Positions 7,508 to 15,050 of a stretch of DNA of 32,139 bases are shown piece by piece; positions within the stretch are counted from its first letter, which is position 1, and each line of letters starts with the position of its first letter. The notes below the pieces were generated by a model. The model was not told the origin of the DNA. It did no database searches and saw only the letters and a list, made by a program, of their open reading frames with translations. Where the stretch lies: NCBI GenBank assembly GCA_021323915.1, contig JAJPKB010000269.1, positions 1 to 32,139 of the forward strand, read 5' to 3'. A program made the translations under genes and the position numbers. Origin of the DNA: Chloroflexota bacterium (lineage in GTDB: Bacteria > Chloroflexota > UBA6077 > FW602-bin22 > CADDYW01).

Positions 7508-8428
7508 TTACCCCTTCAACCCGGACAAGACGACGCCCTGCCGAAAGTAGCGCTGAAAGACGACGAAGAGCACCACGATCGGGACGCAGATCATCGCGGT
7601 CGCCGCCATGAGCAGTGTCCACTGGGTGCTGTACTCCTGCTGAAAGATCGACAGGGCGAGCTGGAGCGTCTGCATCGAGCTCGACTTCGTTATGACAAGT
7701 GGCCAGAGGAAGTCGTTCCAGGTATCCTGGAAGCTGAAGATCGCCAGGGTCGCGATGGCGGAGCCGGTGAGCGGAACGTAGATCCGCCAGCAGATCATGA
7801 ACTCGCCAGCCCCGTCGATGCGGGCGGCATCGGCCAGCTCACCGGGCAGGGTCAGGAAGAACTGCCGCATCAGGAAGATTCCGAAGGCGCCGACGACGTG
7901 GGGCGCCAGGAGCCCCGGATAGCTGTTGAGGAGCCCGAATCCGCCCTGTCCGTTCAACCCGTTTCCCCCGACCAGTGGAACGTCCTTCAAAAGGACGAAG
8001 AGCGGCACGATCGTCACCTGGGGTGGGACCATGATCGTCGCCAGGGTGAGAGCGAACAGCGGACCACGTCCGGGAAACGGCAGTCGCGCGAAGGCATAGC
8101 CGGCGCCCCCGCAAAGCGCTACCTGAAGAATCGCCGAGGCGATCGAGATCGAACCGCTGTTGAAGAAAAAGAGTGTGAAATTCGCGCTCGCCAGGGCCGC
8201 CGGGTAGTTCCCGACGTCCCAGTGAGAGGGCAAGAGCGCGTATGGATCGAGCACCACTTCGTCCGGGAGCTTCAGCGAGGTCACCAGCATCCAAAAGACC
8301 GGCAGCAGAATCACCGCGCAGAGCACGACCGACGGAAGGTAAAGCAGGACGCGCGGGCGGAATGCCGGTCGGCTCGATCGACCCTGGCTCGCCAGGACGA
8401 GACGGCTTCCCGGGGGCGAACCGATCAT
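7508..8428 (-). CDS. sugar ABC transporter permease (MalG/UgpE type)
   Basis: 306-residue inner-membrane permease with about six transmembrane helices (first: LLYLPSVVLCAVILLPVFW). The ATPase-docking EAA loop reads LADAARIDGAGEFMICWRIY and is followed by a hydrophobic segment ending DTWNDFLWPL, typical of the second permease of carbohydrate uptake systems. The start is ATG at 8428, which overlaps the upstream permease stop as ATGA; a longer open frame reaching 8644 is only the antisense phase of that gene. Last gene of the operon, followed by a hairpin. The imported sugar cannot be told from the sequence. Confidence 0.93.
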   Translation of the reverse strand: MIGSPPGSRLVLASQGRSSRPAFRPRVLLYLPSVVLCAVILLPVFWMLVTSLKLPDEVVLDPYALLPSHWDVGNYPAALASANFTLFFFNSGSISIASAILQVALCGGAGYAFARLPFPGRGPLFALTLATIMVPPQVTIVPLFVLLKDVPLVGGNGLNGQGGFGLLNSYPGLLAPHVVGAFGIFLMRQFFLTLPGELADAARIDGAGEFMICWRIYVPLTGSAIATLAIFSFQDTWNDFLWPLVITKSSSMQTLQLALSIFQQEYSTQWTLLMAATAMICVPIVVLFVVFQRYFRQGVVLSGLKG

Positions 8429-9339
8429 AGCTCGTACTCCTGGTCGCGAAAGAGGCGCCGGTTGACCAGGGTCAGCGCGACGATCGCCACGAACAGGGCG
8501 AACGCCTGGGCGCTCGCGTAGCCCATCTTGAGGAACTGAAAGGCGGTGAGATAAATCGTGTAGACCACGGTCTGGGTCGCGTCGACCGGCCCGCCGTTCG
8601 TCAGGACGAACGCCTGGGTGAACATCTGCATGCCGCCGATGCACCAGATCACGACGACGAAGAAGAGGGTCGGGCCGAGCATGGGCAGGGTCACGAATCG
8701 GAACGAGGCGAAGCGATTGGCGCCGTCGATCGACGCCGCTTCGTAAAGCGACCGGGGTATGCCCTGAAGCGCGGCCAGGAAGATGATGCCGAAGAAGCCG
8801 ATGTCGCGCCAGATACTCATGATCACGATCGACAACATCGCGGTGTTGAAGTCGGTCGTCCAGCTAACCGGCGCCACGCCGACCAGCGACAGGATGTGGT
8901 CGATCAGGCCGTAGATCGGGTTGTAGAGCCACGACCAGATCAGCGCCGTCGCCACCCAGGAAATTCCCTGCGGGATATAGACAATCGTACGGATTGCTCC
9001 CATTCCTCGTAGCTGGTTGCGGATCAAGAGGGCGACGAGGAGCGAGATCGCGGTCCCGCTGGGCACGATCATCACGACGAACTCGGCCGAGCGCTCGACC
9101 GACACAACGAAGGTGTTGTCGGTGGCCAGACGATTGTAATTCGCGAGCCCGACCCAGTGTGGCGCCTGGATCAGGTTGTAGTCGGTGAAGCTGAGGAGGA
9201 GCGCCAGGACGACCGGCAACCCGCTGACCAGCACGAGCAGGGCGAAGCCGGGCGCGACGAGCACGTAACCGGCCCGGGCGATCTGCCCGGACAGCGGTGC
9301 CCGGCCTCTCCGAATCGCGGCGCTCGCCGCCGTTGCCAC
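8425..9339 (-). CDS. sugar ABC transporter permease (MalF/UgpA type)
   Basis: 304-residue inner-membrane permease with six predicted helices. The first helix (residues about 26-50) precedes the typical SFTDYNLIQAPHWVGLANY periplasmic segment, and the EAA loop reads YEAASIDGANRFASFRFVTL. Start is GTG at 9339, five bases after the binding-protein stop, without a convincing Shine-Dalgarno, so translation is probably coupled to the gene before it. It pairs with the downstream permease to form the channel; no ATPase lies in the operon, so a shared MsmK/UgpC-type ATPase encoded elsewhere is expected. Confidence 0.93.
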   Translation of the reverse strand: MATAASAAIRRGRAPLSGQIARAGYVLVAPGFALLVLVSGLPVVLALLLSFTDYNLIQAPHWVGLANYNRLATDNTFVVSVERSAEFVVMIVPSGTAISLLVALLIRNQLRGMGAIRTIVYIPQGISWVATALIWSWLYNPIYGLIDHILSLVGVAPVSWTTDFNTAMLSIVIMSIWRDIGFFGIIFLAALQGIPRSLYEAASIDGANRFASFRFVTLPMLGPTLFFVVVIWCIGGMQMFTQAFVLTNGGPVDATQTVVYTIYLTAFQFLKMGYASAQAFALFVAIVALTLVNRRLFRDQEYEL

Positions 9340-9344
9340 CGAGA

Positions 9345-10760
9345 TTAGCCCTTGATCGCGTCGGCGACCTGGCTATCCATCGACTTGAGCGTATCGTCGA
9401 CGCTCGCCCGAAGGTAGAGCGCGTTCAGCACCGCCTTGTTCAGAATCTGGATAATCTGGAACATGGCCGGGTGCTGAGACTGCGGCTTGGTGTATTGAAT
9501 CGCGTCGTCGAAGACCTTGAGGTTCGGGTCGTCTTTGACGAACGACGCGGCGTCGGTCACCGACTTGCGCGACGAGAAGTTCAGCAGGGTCTCGTTCCAG
9601 GGACCGAGCACGTCGGGCTCCATCGTGTAGGTGAGCCAGGTCCAGGCCGCGTCCGGAACCTTGGTCTTCGCGAAGATACCGAGCTTGTTGATGTAGATCA
9701 GGCCGTTCGGCTTCGACTGGGCGTCCATCTTGAGCGGCAGGGCGGCTCCCAGGTTGGCGTAAACGCTGGCAGCGTTCTCCTTGTCCGATGCGACGTCCTG
9801 ATTCAGCACCAGGCCGGTCGCCGACTTGCCGATGGCGGTGAAGTCGGCGGCGTTGGTGCCCGCCCGAACGAACGCCGTCGACGACAGGTTATCTTTGTAA
9901 AACGAAACCATGTAGTCGAGCGCTTTGTGGCCCGCATCGCTGGAGAACGAGGGCTTCCCACTCGCGTCGAAGTAGTCACCGCCGGCCTGGTAGAGTAGAT
10001 TGATGAACGACTGCTGGGCGGAGACGTTGTTGGTCAGATTCCAGTCCATTCCTTCGACCTGAACCGCCGATCCGTTCTTCTTCACCAGCTTCGTGGCGGC
10101 GGCCTTTAGATCGTCCCAGGTCTCCGGTGGCTTCAGACCGGCCGACTGGTAGAAGTCCTTCCGATACACGATCGTCTGCGGCTCGAGGTTCATCGGAACC
10201 GCGTAGGTCTTGCCCTGGTACTTCGAGTCGGACCAGACGTTGGGGTAGATATCCTTGGCGCCATCCCACCTGGCCACCCGATCGTCGATTTGAAGCAGCG
10301 CGCCCTTCGAGGCGAGCGGATCGGTAAAGATGCCACCCATCACGAAGACGTCCGGCGCGGTGCCGGAGGCGACCGCCGTGCTGATCTTCTGGAACGAGGG
10401 GCCCCAGTCGATCGTCTGCATGTGGACGGTGATGCTCGGCTGCGCCTTGGCAAAGGCGGGAATCAGCTTGTCGCTGAACAGCGTGACCGTCTGCTGGAGT
10501 GCGCCGATGTTCAGAAACTCGATCGTGGCCGGCCCGCTCGACGACGCCGAGGTCGACGAGGCTGGCGCCGTGGTCGGCGCGACCGTCGGCTTCGAAGCTG
10601 CCGCTCCGCCGTTCGAGGCGGATGCGCTCGTCGGGGCGGGCGCGCTGGTCGCGGGGGCCTGGCCCGACGAGCACGCCGCCAGCAAGGTTACCGCCAGAGT
10701 TGTCGATCCCATCACGAGAAAGCGCCGTCGTGTCAGCGCGTCTGAGTAGTTCTGAATCAT
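9345..10760 (-). CDS. sugar-binding lipoprotein of ABC transporter, Tat-exported
   Basis: 471-residue family 1 extracellular solute-binding protein. The N-terminus has a twin-arginine motif (TRRRFLVMG), a hydrophobic stretch and a lipobox LLAAC with C30 as the lipidated residue, so it should be exported folded and anchored outside the membrane. Residues about 31-78 are a low-complexity Ala/Ser/Thr/Pro linker, followed by the two-lobed binding domain (VASGTAPDVFVMGG, VYRKDFYQSAGLKPPETWDD are typical). GGTGA sits seven bases before the ATG. First gene of the importer operon, behind a strong promoter and a structured leader. Confidence 0.95.
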   Translation of the reverse strand: MIQNYSDALTRRRFLVMGSTTLAVTLLAACSSGQAPATSAPAPTSASASNGGAAASKPTVAPTTAPASSTSASSSGPATIEFLNIGALQQTVTLFSDKLIPAFAKAQPSITVHMQTIDWGPSFQKISTAVASGTAPDVFVMGGIFTDPLASKGALLQIDDRVARWDGAKDIYPNVWSDSKYQGKTYAVPMNLEPQTIVYRKDFYQSAGLKPPETWDDLKAAATKLVKKNGSAVQVEGMDWNLTNNVSAQQSFINLLYQAGGDYFDASGKPSFSSDAGHKALDYMVSFYKDNLSSTAFVRAGTNAADFTAIGKSATGLVLNQDVASDKENAASVYANLGAALPLKMDAQSKPNGLIYINKLGIFAKTKVPDAAWTWLTYTMEPDVLGPWNETLLNFSSRKSVTDAASFVKDDPNLKVFDDAIQYTKPQSQHPAMFQIIQILNKAVLNALYLRASVDDTLKSMDSQVADAIKG

Positions 10761-10791
10761 CCCGATTTCACCAGTTCCTTTTCCTTGCTTC

Positions 10792-10816
10792 TTCGATCAA
10801 TCGCTCGGCGATCGAA
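10792..10816 (-). other. inverted repeat in the importer leader (operator or stem)
   Basis: TTCGATC (10792-10798) and GATCGAA (10810-10816) are perfect inverted repeats separated by 11 bases, inside the predicted 5' UTR of the sugar importer. It directly abuts the hairpin at 10817-10843. It could be an operator for a repressor, or the second of two leader stem-loops. Confidence 0.45.
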
Positions 10817-10843
10817 CGGACGTGGGTAAGCCCTTTCCGTCCG
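10817..10843 (-). other. leader hairpin of the sugar importer mRNA
   Basis: CGGACG (10817-10822) pairs with CGTCCG (10838-10843); within the loop GGG and CCC can add an inner helix. It lies a few bases after the predicted transcription start, so it would form the 5' end of the mRNA, where it might stabilise the transcript or act in attenuation. Confidence 0.5.
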
Positions 10844-10855
10844 AGGCGCGCCAGG

Positions 10856-10885
10856 ATTATAGGAAACGCGGGCGAGTCGGGTCAA
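10856..10885 (-). promoter_or_regulatory. strong sigma-70-type promoter of the sugar importer
   Basis: Minus strand: TTGACC (10885-10880), 18-base spacer, TATAAT (10861-10856). Predicted start near 10849, giving a leader of about 88 bases. It has the same hexamers and spacing as the promoter at 18433-18462. Confidence 0.75.
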
Positions 10886-11007
10886 TCGCGAGGTTAAGCG
10901 CGACGTTCGCCGGGCGTGGGCCGGCCGGGAAGGCTTGAACAGCGACTATCGCTTCGGGCGCATATTAGGATATTGCGTCGCGTGGAGGGCCGCGGGTCGC
11001 TCACCGG

Positions 11008-11421
11008 TCAGGCTGGCTCCAGCCTCAACGTCGTCGACAGCACTTCACCGCGGGTCATTTGCGGCGCGTAGGGCGAGGTCGCGTACTTCCGAAGATACTC
11101 CGCGCTCACCTTCTCGTTGATCGCCGGGTCGGTCACCGCGACCGCGCGCACCGAAACCGCCCGGCCGCGCAGGTGAAGAATGCCCGATGGATTGGCGACC
11201 AGGTTGCGATACCAGCGGCCCGCGAGGCCACGAACCGACCGTACGTAGGCCTGGCCGTCAACGACGACGACCCAAATGATGAGGCGGCTGGATGGGCGCT
11301 CCGGCGATCGGCGCGTCTCGATCTCCACCTCTTCGTCTTCGTCGAGAATCTTGGTCACTTCGACGTCGAACCGATCTTCCACGGCTGTCTCCCCGGTAAG
11401 CCCCATGTTTCGTTGTCGCAC
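11008..11421 (-). CDS. DUF2255 family protein (split-barrel, probable flavin/F420 fold)
   Basis: 137 residues resembling DUF2255 proteins, which are related to the pyridoxamine-phosphate-oxidase-like split barrels. The core is IIWVVVVDGQAYVRSVRGLAGRWYRNL, the usual 'written in one barrel strand, then Arg-Trp-Tyr' pattern, followed by LHLRGRAVSVRAV and a C-terminal helix (EKVSAEYLRKY). An enzymatic cofactor cannot be confirmed. Start is uncertain: GTG 11421 or the in-frame ATG at 11406; neither has a clear Shine-Dalgarno. It stands alone, 119 bases downstream of the sigma-factor stop, and may or may not belong to that operon. Confidence 0.75.
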   Translation of the reverse strand: MRQRNMGLTGETAVEDRFDVEVTKILDEDEEVEIETRRSPERPSSRLIIWVVVVDGQAYVRSVRGLAGRWYRNLVANPSGILHLRGRAVSVRAVAVTDPAINEKVSAEYLRKYATSPYAPQMTRGEVLSTTLRLEPA

Positions 11422-11540
11422 GGGCGAACGCGCTCATGGTAACAGATCGGTGCCCCGCCGTTGGCCGCGAGACTCGGAAGGCCAGGCTCGTGCGATTCGG
11501 TCGACCGGTCCTACGATGAGACGTGGTTTCGCTCGCGCAC

Positions 11541-12800
11541 CTACAGTTCGCCGATCCGCTTTTGCAGCAGGGCGCGTTCGGCGGGGTTGGTCGTTAGCTT
11601 CAGGGCGCGGGATGCCGCGGTGGCAGCTTCGGCCCGGCGGTCGAGCGCGCGCAGAAGCTCGGCGCGCGTCGCGTGAAAGAGATAGTAGCCGTCGAGCTCA
11701 CTCGCAAGCACGTCTACCTCCGCGAGCGCGACGTCGGGACCGGCGACGTGGTCGAGAGCGATCGCGCGGTTGAGTCGGACGACCGGCGACGGACGCATCC
11801 GCAACAAGACGTCGTACAACGCGACGATCTGCGGCCAGTCTGTCTGTTCCCAGGAGAGTGCCTCGGCGTGGCAGGCGACGATCGCCGCCTGAATCTGATA
11901 GGGGCCCGGGCGCTTCTGCCGGGCGGCTTCTTCCAGCAGCCGGGTCGCCGAGTCGATCATCTTGCGATCCCAGAGCGAGCGATCCTGCTCCCGCAGCAAT
12001 ACCAGCTCGCCCCGCGCGTTGAATCGGCCGCTCGATCGTGCGAGGTGCAGGCGCATCAGTGCAAGCAGTCCGACCGGCTCGGGCTCGCCGGGGAGTAATC
12101 GCGTTAGGAGCTCCGTTAGCCAGGTGGCGTCCTCGGCGACGTCGCGCCGCATGGGCTCCGGGCCGACGTGCGCCAGATATCCCTCGTTAAACATCAGGTA
12201 GAGGACGGCGAGAACCTCGCGAAGCCGCTCGTCGAGCTCGTCGTCCGCGGGCACGCGGTACGGAATGCCGGCGTCGGCGATCTTGCGCCGCGCCCGAACC
12301 AGCCGCTTGGCGATCGTCGCTTCGGACGTCAGGAATGCCCGGGCGATCTCGGCGACCGATAGGCCGCAAATGGTTCGGAGGGTGAGTGCAACCTGAGCTT
12401 CCCGCGCCAGCGCGGGGTGGCAGCAGGTGAAGATCAGCCTCAAACGATCGTCCGGCTCCTGCCGAAGGGGCCAGGTCAATTCCATGAGCTTTTCCCGATA
12501 GCGGGTCTCACGCCGTAGCAAGTCGAGGGCTCGACGTCGCGCCACGGTCTGCAGCCAGGCGCCGGGCTTACGGGGGATTCCATCGATCGGCCAGCGCTCA
12601 AGCGCGCTCACCAGCGCGTCCTGAACGATCTCCTCCGCGATGTCGAAATCTCCCAAAATGCGGACCAGCGCGGCGGTGAGCCGCCCCGACTCTTCACGAA
12701 AAACGGAGGTCAGGGCATCGCGCGACGGCTCGACAGGAACGCCTACCGTTGGCGCTGCCCCCAGAACGGCCGAATCTCGACGGCCCCGCCCAGCGGCCAC
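11541..12800 (-). CDS. ECF RNA polymerase sigma factor, ECF42 type with TPR-like C-terminus
   Basis: 419 residues. Sigma region 2 is seen at about 37-97 (ILGDFDIAEEIVQDALVSAL, GAWLQTVARRRALDLLRR) and region 4 at about 142-176 (ICGLSVAEIARAFLTSEATI). The long C-terminal half (LYLMFNEGYLA, then helical repeats up to the end) is the extension that defines the ECF42 group, which has no classical anti-sigma factor and is encoded beside YCII/DGPF proteins, as here. The start is a problem: GTG 12800 is the only standard start that keeps region 2, yet it lies 58 bases inside the upstream gene and has only a poor Shine-Dalgarno. Role: alternative sigma directing core polymerase to an unknown regulon. 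Confidence 0.92.
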   Translation of the reverse strand: MAAGRGRRDSAVLGAAPTVGVPVEPSRDALTSVFREESGRLTAALVRILGDFDIAEEIVQDALVSALERWPIDGIPRKPGAWLQTVARRRALDLLRRETRYREKLMELTWPLRQEPDDRLRLIFTCCHPALAREAQVALTLRTICGLSVAEIARAFLTSEATIAKRLVRARRKIADAGIPYRVPADDELDERLREVLAVLYLMFNEGYLAHVGPEPMRRDVAEDATWLTELLTRLLPGEPEPVGLLALMRLHLARSSGRFNARGELVLLREQDRSLWDRKMIDSATRLLEEAARQKRPGPYQIQAAIVACHAEALSWEQTDWPQIVALYDVLLRMRPSPVVRLNRAIALDHVAGPDVALAEVDVLASELDGYYLFHATRAELLRALDRRAEAATAASRALKLTTNPAERALLQKRIGEL

Positions 12801-13093
12801 GCCTTCGCGATCCGAATGGCTTCGTCGAGGTCGGGGACCTCGATCGACGCGAAGCCGGCGATCGCTTCTTTCGCCTCGACAAATGGCCCATCGGTCACCA
12901 TGGCCGATCCGTCGTCCCTGATACGCACCGTCGTAGCGGTGGACGCTGGCTGAAGGCGGGGATAACTGGTCACGTTGTGCTCGGCGATCCAGCTCTGGAC
13001 CTTCTGGTAGATCTCCTTGTACGCTTCGGGAGGTGCGGTGTTCAGGTGCTCGTTGTGCTCCTGGGAGAAACAGAACATCAGCAGATACTTCAT
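12743..13093 (-). CDS. YCII-related DGPF-domain protein
   Basis: 116-residue small alpha/beta protein of the YCII superfamily. It opens with MKYLLMFCFSQ and carries the defining MVTDGPFVEAKEAIAGF motif (residues about 65-81) and a C-terminal PLGGAVEIRPF strand. AAAGGAGG lies eight bases before the ATG. DGPF proteins are the conserved partners of ECF42 sigma factors; their biochemical role is not established. Its 3' end overlaps the proposed sigma-factor start by 58 bases in another frame, indicating co-transcription and probably coupled translation. Confidence 0.92.
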   Translation of the reverse strand: MKYLLMFCFSQEHNEHLNTAPPEAYKEIYQKVQSWIAEHNVTSYPRLQPASTATTVRIRDDGSAMVTDGPFVEAKEAIAGFASIEVPDLDEAIRIAKAWPLGGAVEIRPFWGQRQR

Positions 13094-13112
13094 CGCGAAC
13101 CCCTCCTTTGGT

Positions 13113-13147
13113 GCGGCCGCGGAACGACGCCGGCGTTCCGCGGCCGC
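13113..13147. terminator. perfect 13-bp palindromic hairpin between VOC and DGPF genes
   Basis: GCGGCCGCGGAAC (13113-13125) and GTTCCGCGGCCGC (13135-13147) are perfect inverted repeats with a 9-base loop. It sits 20 bases before the DGPF start, on the leader side. There is no T tract. It could attenuate read-through from the VOC gene or be a leader structure controlling the DGPF/ECF42 genes. Confidence 0.55.
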
Positions 13148-13210
13148 TGACCGCCCCGCGGATGGTGGACGTTGGCGCTCACCGGCCCGCCATCCTGCTG
13201 AGCGCCCGGC

Positions 13211-13603
13211 CTACCAGCGTGCCAGCTGCGTAATCTGGATCAGATTGCCGCAGGTGTCGTTCAGCCTGGCCATGAGGCCCCAGGGGAATTTGGCTGGCGG
13301 CGCGGTGAACTCGGCTCCCCGAGCCCTGATGCGCTCATAATCGGACTGCAGGTCGTCGGTGTAGAACATGGCGGCCGGCTGGCTCTGCTGAAACATAGCT
13401 TGCTGATAGGCTCTGGCCGCCGGGTTGTCGTTGAGAAACAGCTGCAGCTCGGTTCCGTCGGGCTCTTCCGGTGAGGCCACGGTCAGCCACCGAAACGGCC
13501 CCTGGCTGAAATCAGCCTTCTTGGTAAAGCCCAGCACTTCGGTGTAGAAGCGCAAGGCCTTCTCCTGGTCGTCCACGTAAACGCTGGTCAATTTGATCTT
13601 CAT
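13211..13603 (-). CDS. VOC-superfamily protein (glyoxalase/bleomycin-resistance fold)
   Basis: 130 residues, a single vicinal-oxygen-chelate domain. KLTSVYVDDQEKALRFYTEV is the classic first beta-alpha unit, TELQLFLND and AAMFYTDDLQ follow, and it ends in a metal-site-like LNDTCGNLIQITQ where the usual acidic ligand position is not obvious. The start is the ATG at 13603 because GGAGGG lies seven bases upstream; an earlier in-frame start would add an unlikely charged leader. VOC proteins like this often accompany YCII and ECF genes; a substrate cannot be assigned. Confidence 0.88.
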   Translation of the reverse strand: MKIKLTSVYVDDQEKALRFYTEVLGFTKKADFSQGPFRWLTVASPEEPDGTELQLFLNDNPAARAYQQAMFQQSQPAAMFYTDDLQSDYERIRARGAEFTAPPAKFPWGLMARLNDTCGNLIQITQLARW

Positions 13604-13665
13604 TGGATTTCCCTCCGTCATCTCAGATTCGCCGACGGTGGCACGCTGCTCACGTCCGCGAGTCA

Positions 13666-13671
13666 CTTATA
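13666..13671 (-). promoter_or_regulatory. possible -10 box for the VOC gene
   Basis: The minus strand reads TATAAG, about 60 bases before the VOC ATG, in an AT-richer gap. The -35 position carries only TTTTGG, so this is a weak assignment. Confidence 0.35.
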
Positions 13672-13765
13672 CGACGAACGGCGACCCGCCAAAAAGGACA
13701 CCCGCGGCAAGGATACCACGATCTGATTTGTTCGCCGGTGTGAGAACACGTTCGGGCGAATTCGT

Positions 13766-13771
13766 TATCAT
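13766..13771 (+). promoter_or_regulatory. possible -10 box of a leaderless MFS transcript
   Basis: TATCAT ends six bases before the ATG at 13778, which would place the transcription start on the A of the start codon. No Shine-Dalgarno precedes that ATG and no clear -35 is seen. A leaderless message is therefore inferred. Confidence 0.35.
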
Positions 13772-13777
13772 TTGGCC

Positions 13778-15037
13778 ATGTCAGATCGTTTCTCGGGACT
13801 CTGGCGTCACTCCGACTTTCTGAAGCTCTGGGGTGGCGAGACGGTCTCGCAGTTCGGCTCGCTGGTCGGCGGCATCGCCCTGCAGTTCTTGGCGATCCTC
13901 GTTCTCGGAGCGACTCCCCTTCAGATCGCGCTTCTCGCCATCGCCTCGCGCCTGCCGGCCTTTCTGGCCGGTCCGGTCGCCGGGGTGTGGGTCGATCGCC
14001 TGCGTCGCCGACCGATTATGATCGCGGCGGATTGCGGTCGAGCGTTTCTCCTCGCGACGATTCCCGCGGCGTGGCTCCTCGGGGTCCTCCGAATCGAGCA
14101 TCTCTATGCGATCGCCTTCCTGGACGGAATCCTCACGGCGTTCTTCGACGTCTCCTACCAGTCCTATTTGCCGACGCTCGTGACCCGCGATCAGCTCATC
14201 GAGGGTAACAGCAAGCTCGCGACGACCGAGTCAATCGCCGAGATCAGCGGGTTCGGCGTCGCCGGCTGGCTGGTACAGCTCGTCACCGCGCCATTCGCGA
14301 TCCTGGTCGACGCGGCATCTTTCGTCGCCTCCGCCCTCGCGGTCGCGCTCATCCGCACGCCGGAGCCGACACCCGCGGTCGCTCGTTCCGATCGAAGCAT
14401 CTGGCGAGAAGCCATCGAGGGCCTCGACCTGGTTGCCAGGGACCCGTACCTGCGAGCGCTGGCGGTCACGACGATTCTCTTCGAGCTGTCGTTTCAAATC
14501 GTCGGGGCGGTGATCAACCTGTTCGGGCTGCGTGGGCTCGGATTCGCGCCGGGCGTCCTCGGGACGATCTACGCGGTGGGCGGCATCAGCTCGGTCGTCG
14601 GATCGCTCCTGGCGGTGCCGGCGGCGCGCCGCCTCGGCACCGGGCGGGCGATGGTGGCCGGGGTGTTGATGATGGGTTTGTCGATCCTCTGGCTCCCGCT
14701 CGCGCCAGGACCAACCGCCGTCGGCGCGTTTTGTCTGGTCGCCCAGCAGCTCTTCGGCGACGGATTCTACATGGTTTACGACGTGAACCAGATTACGCTG
14801 CGACAGGCGATCACGCCCGATCGCTTGCTCGGTCGCGTCAACGCCACCGTTCGGGTTGGCGGTCTCGGGGCGATGCTCCTCGGAGCGTTGATCGGGGGCA
14901 TCCTGGGGGACGCGGTCGGGCTCCGCGCGACGCTGGTCGTCGGAGCCCTCGGAACGATCGGCGGCGCGGTCTGGCTAGGCGTATCGCCGGTCGTCTCTCT
15001 TCGAAACGTGCCCACGGCCGTCGACGACTTGACCTGA
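13778..15037 (+). CDS. MFS exporter (DHA3/MFS_3, EntS-like)
   Basis: 419 residues with twelve predicted transmembrane helices. The N-terminus RFSGLWRHSDFLKLWGGETVS is typical of the DHA3 drug/siderophore exporter family; motif-A-like VWVDRLRRRPIM follows TM2, and QSYLPTLVTRDQLIEGNS and the second-half RLLGRVNATVR are also family hallmarks. These proteins export macrolides, siderophores or other small molecules by proton antiport; the substrate is unknown. I prefer ATG 13778 over the TTG two codons earlier. Unlike the exporter at 4351, this one is intact. Confidence 0.93.
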   Translation: MSDRFSGLWRHSDFLKLWGGETVSQFGSLVGGIALQFLAILVLGATPLQIALLAIASRLPAFLAGPVAGVWVDRLRRRPIMIAADCGRAFLLATIPAAWLLGVLRIEHLYAIAFLDGILTAFFDVSYQSYLPTLVTRDQLIEGNSKLATTESIAEISGFGVAGWLVQLVTAPFAILVDAASFVASALAVALIRTPEPTPAVARSDRSIWREAIEGLDLVARDPYLRALAVTTILFELSFQIVGAVINLFGLRGLGFAPGVLGTIYAVGGISSVVGSLLAVPAARRLGTGRAMVAGVLMMGLSILWLPLAPGPTAVGAFCLVAQQLFGDGFYMVYDVNQITLRQAITPDRLLGRVNATVRVGGLGAMLLGALIGGILGDAVGLRATLVVGALGTIGGAVWLGVSPVVSLRNVPTAVDDLT

Positions 15038-15050
15038 CGCGGGCGGGGCA

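Noticed and set aside
7454-8521. 355-codon plus-strand open frame over the ABC permease
   Set aside because: Charged, low-complexity translation; the minus-strand permease has the EAA loop and helices.
8429-8644. N-terminal extension of the second permease
   Set aside because: It lies out of frame inside the first permease and is Arg/Asp-rich. The ATGA overlap at 8425-8428 marks the true start.
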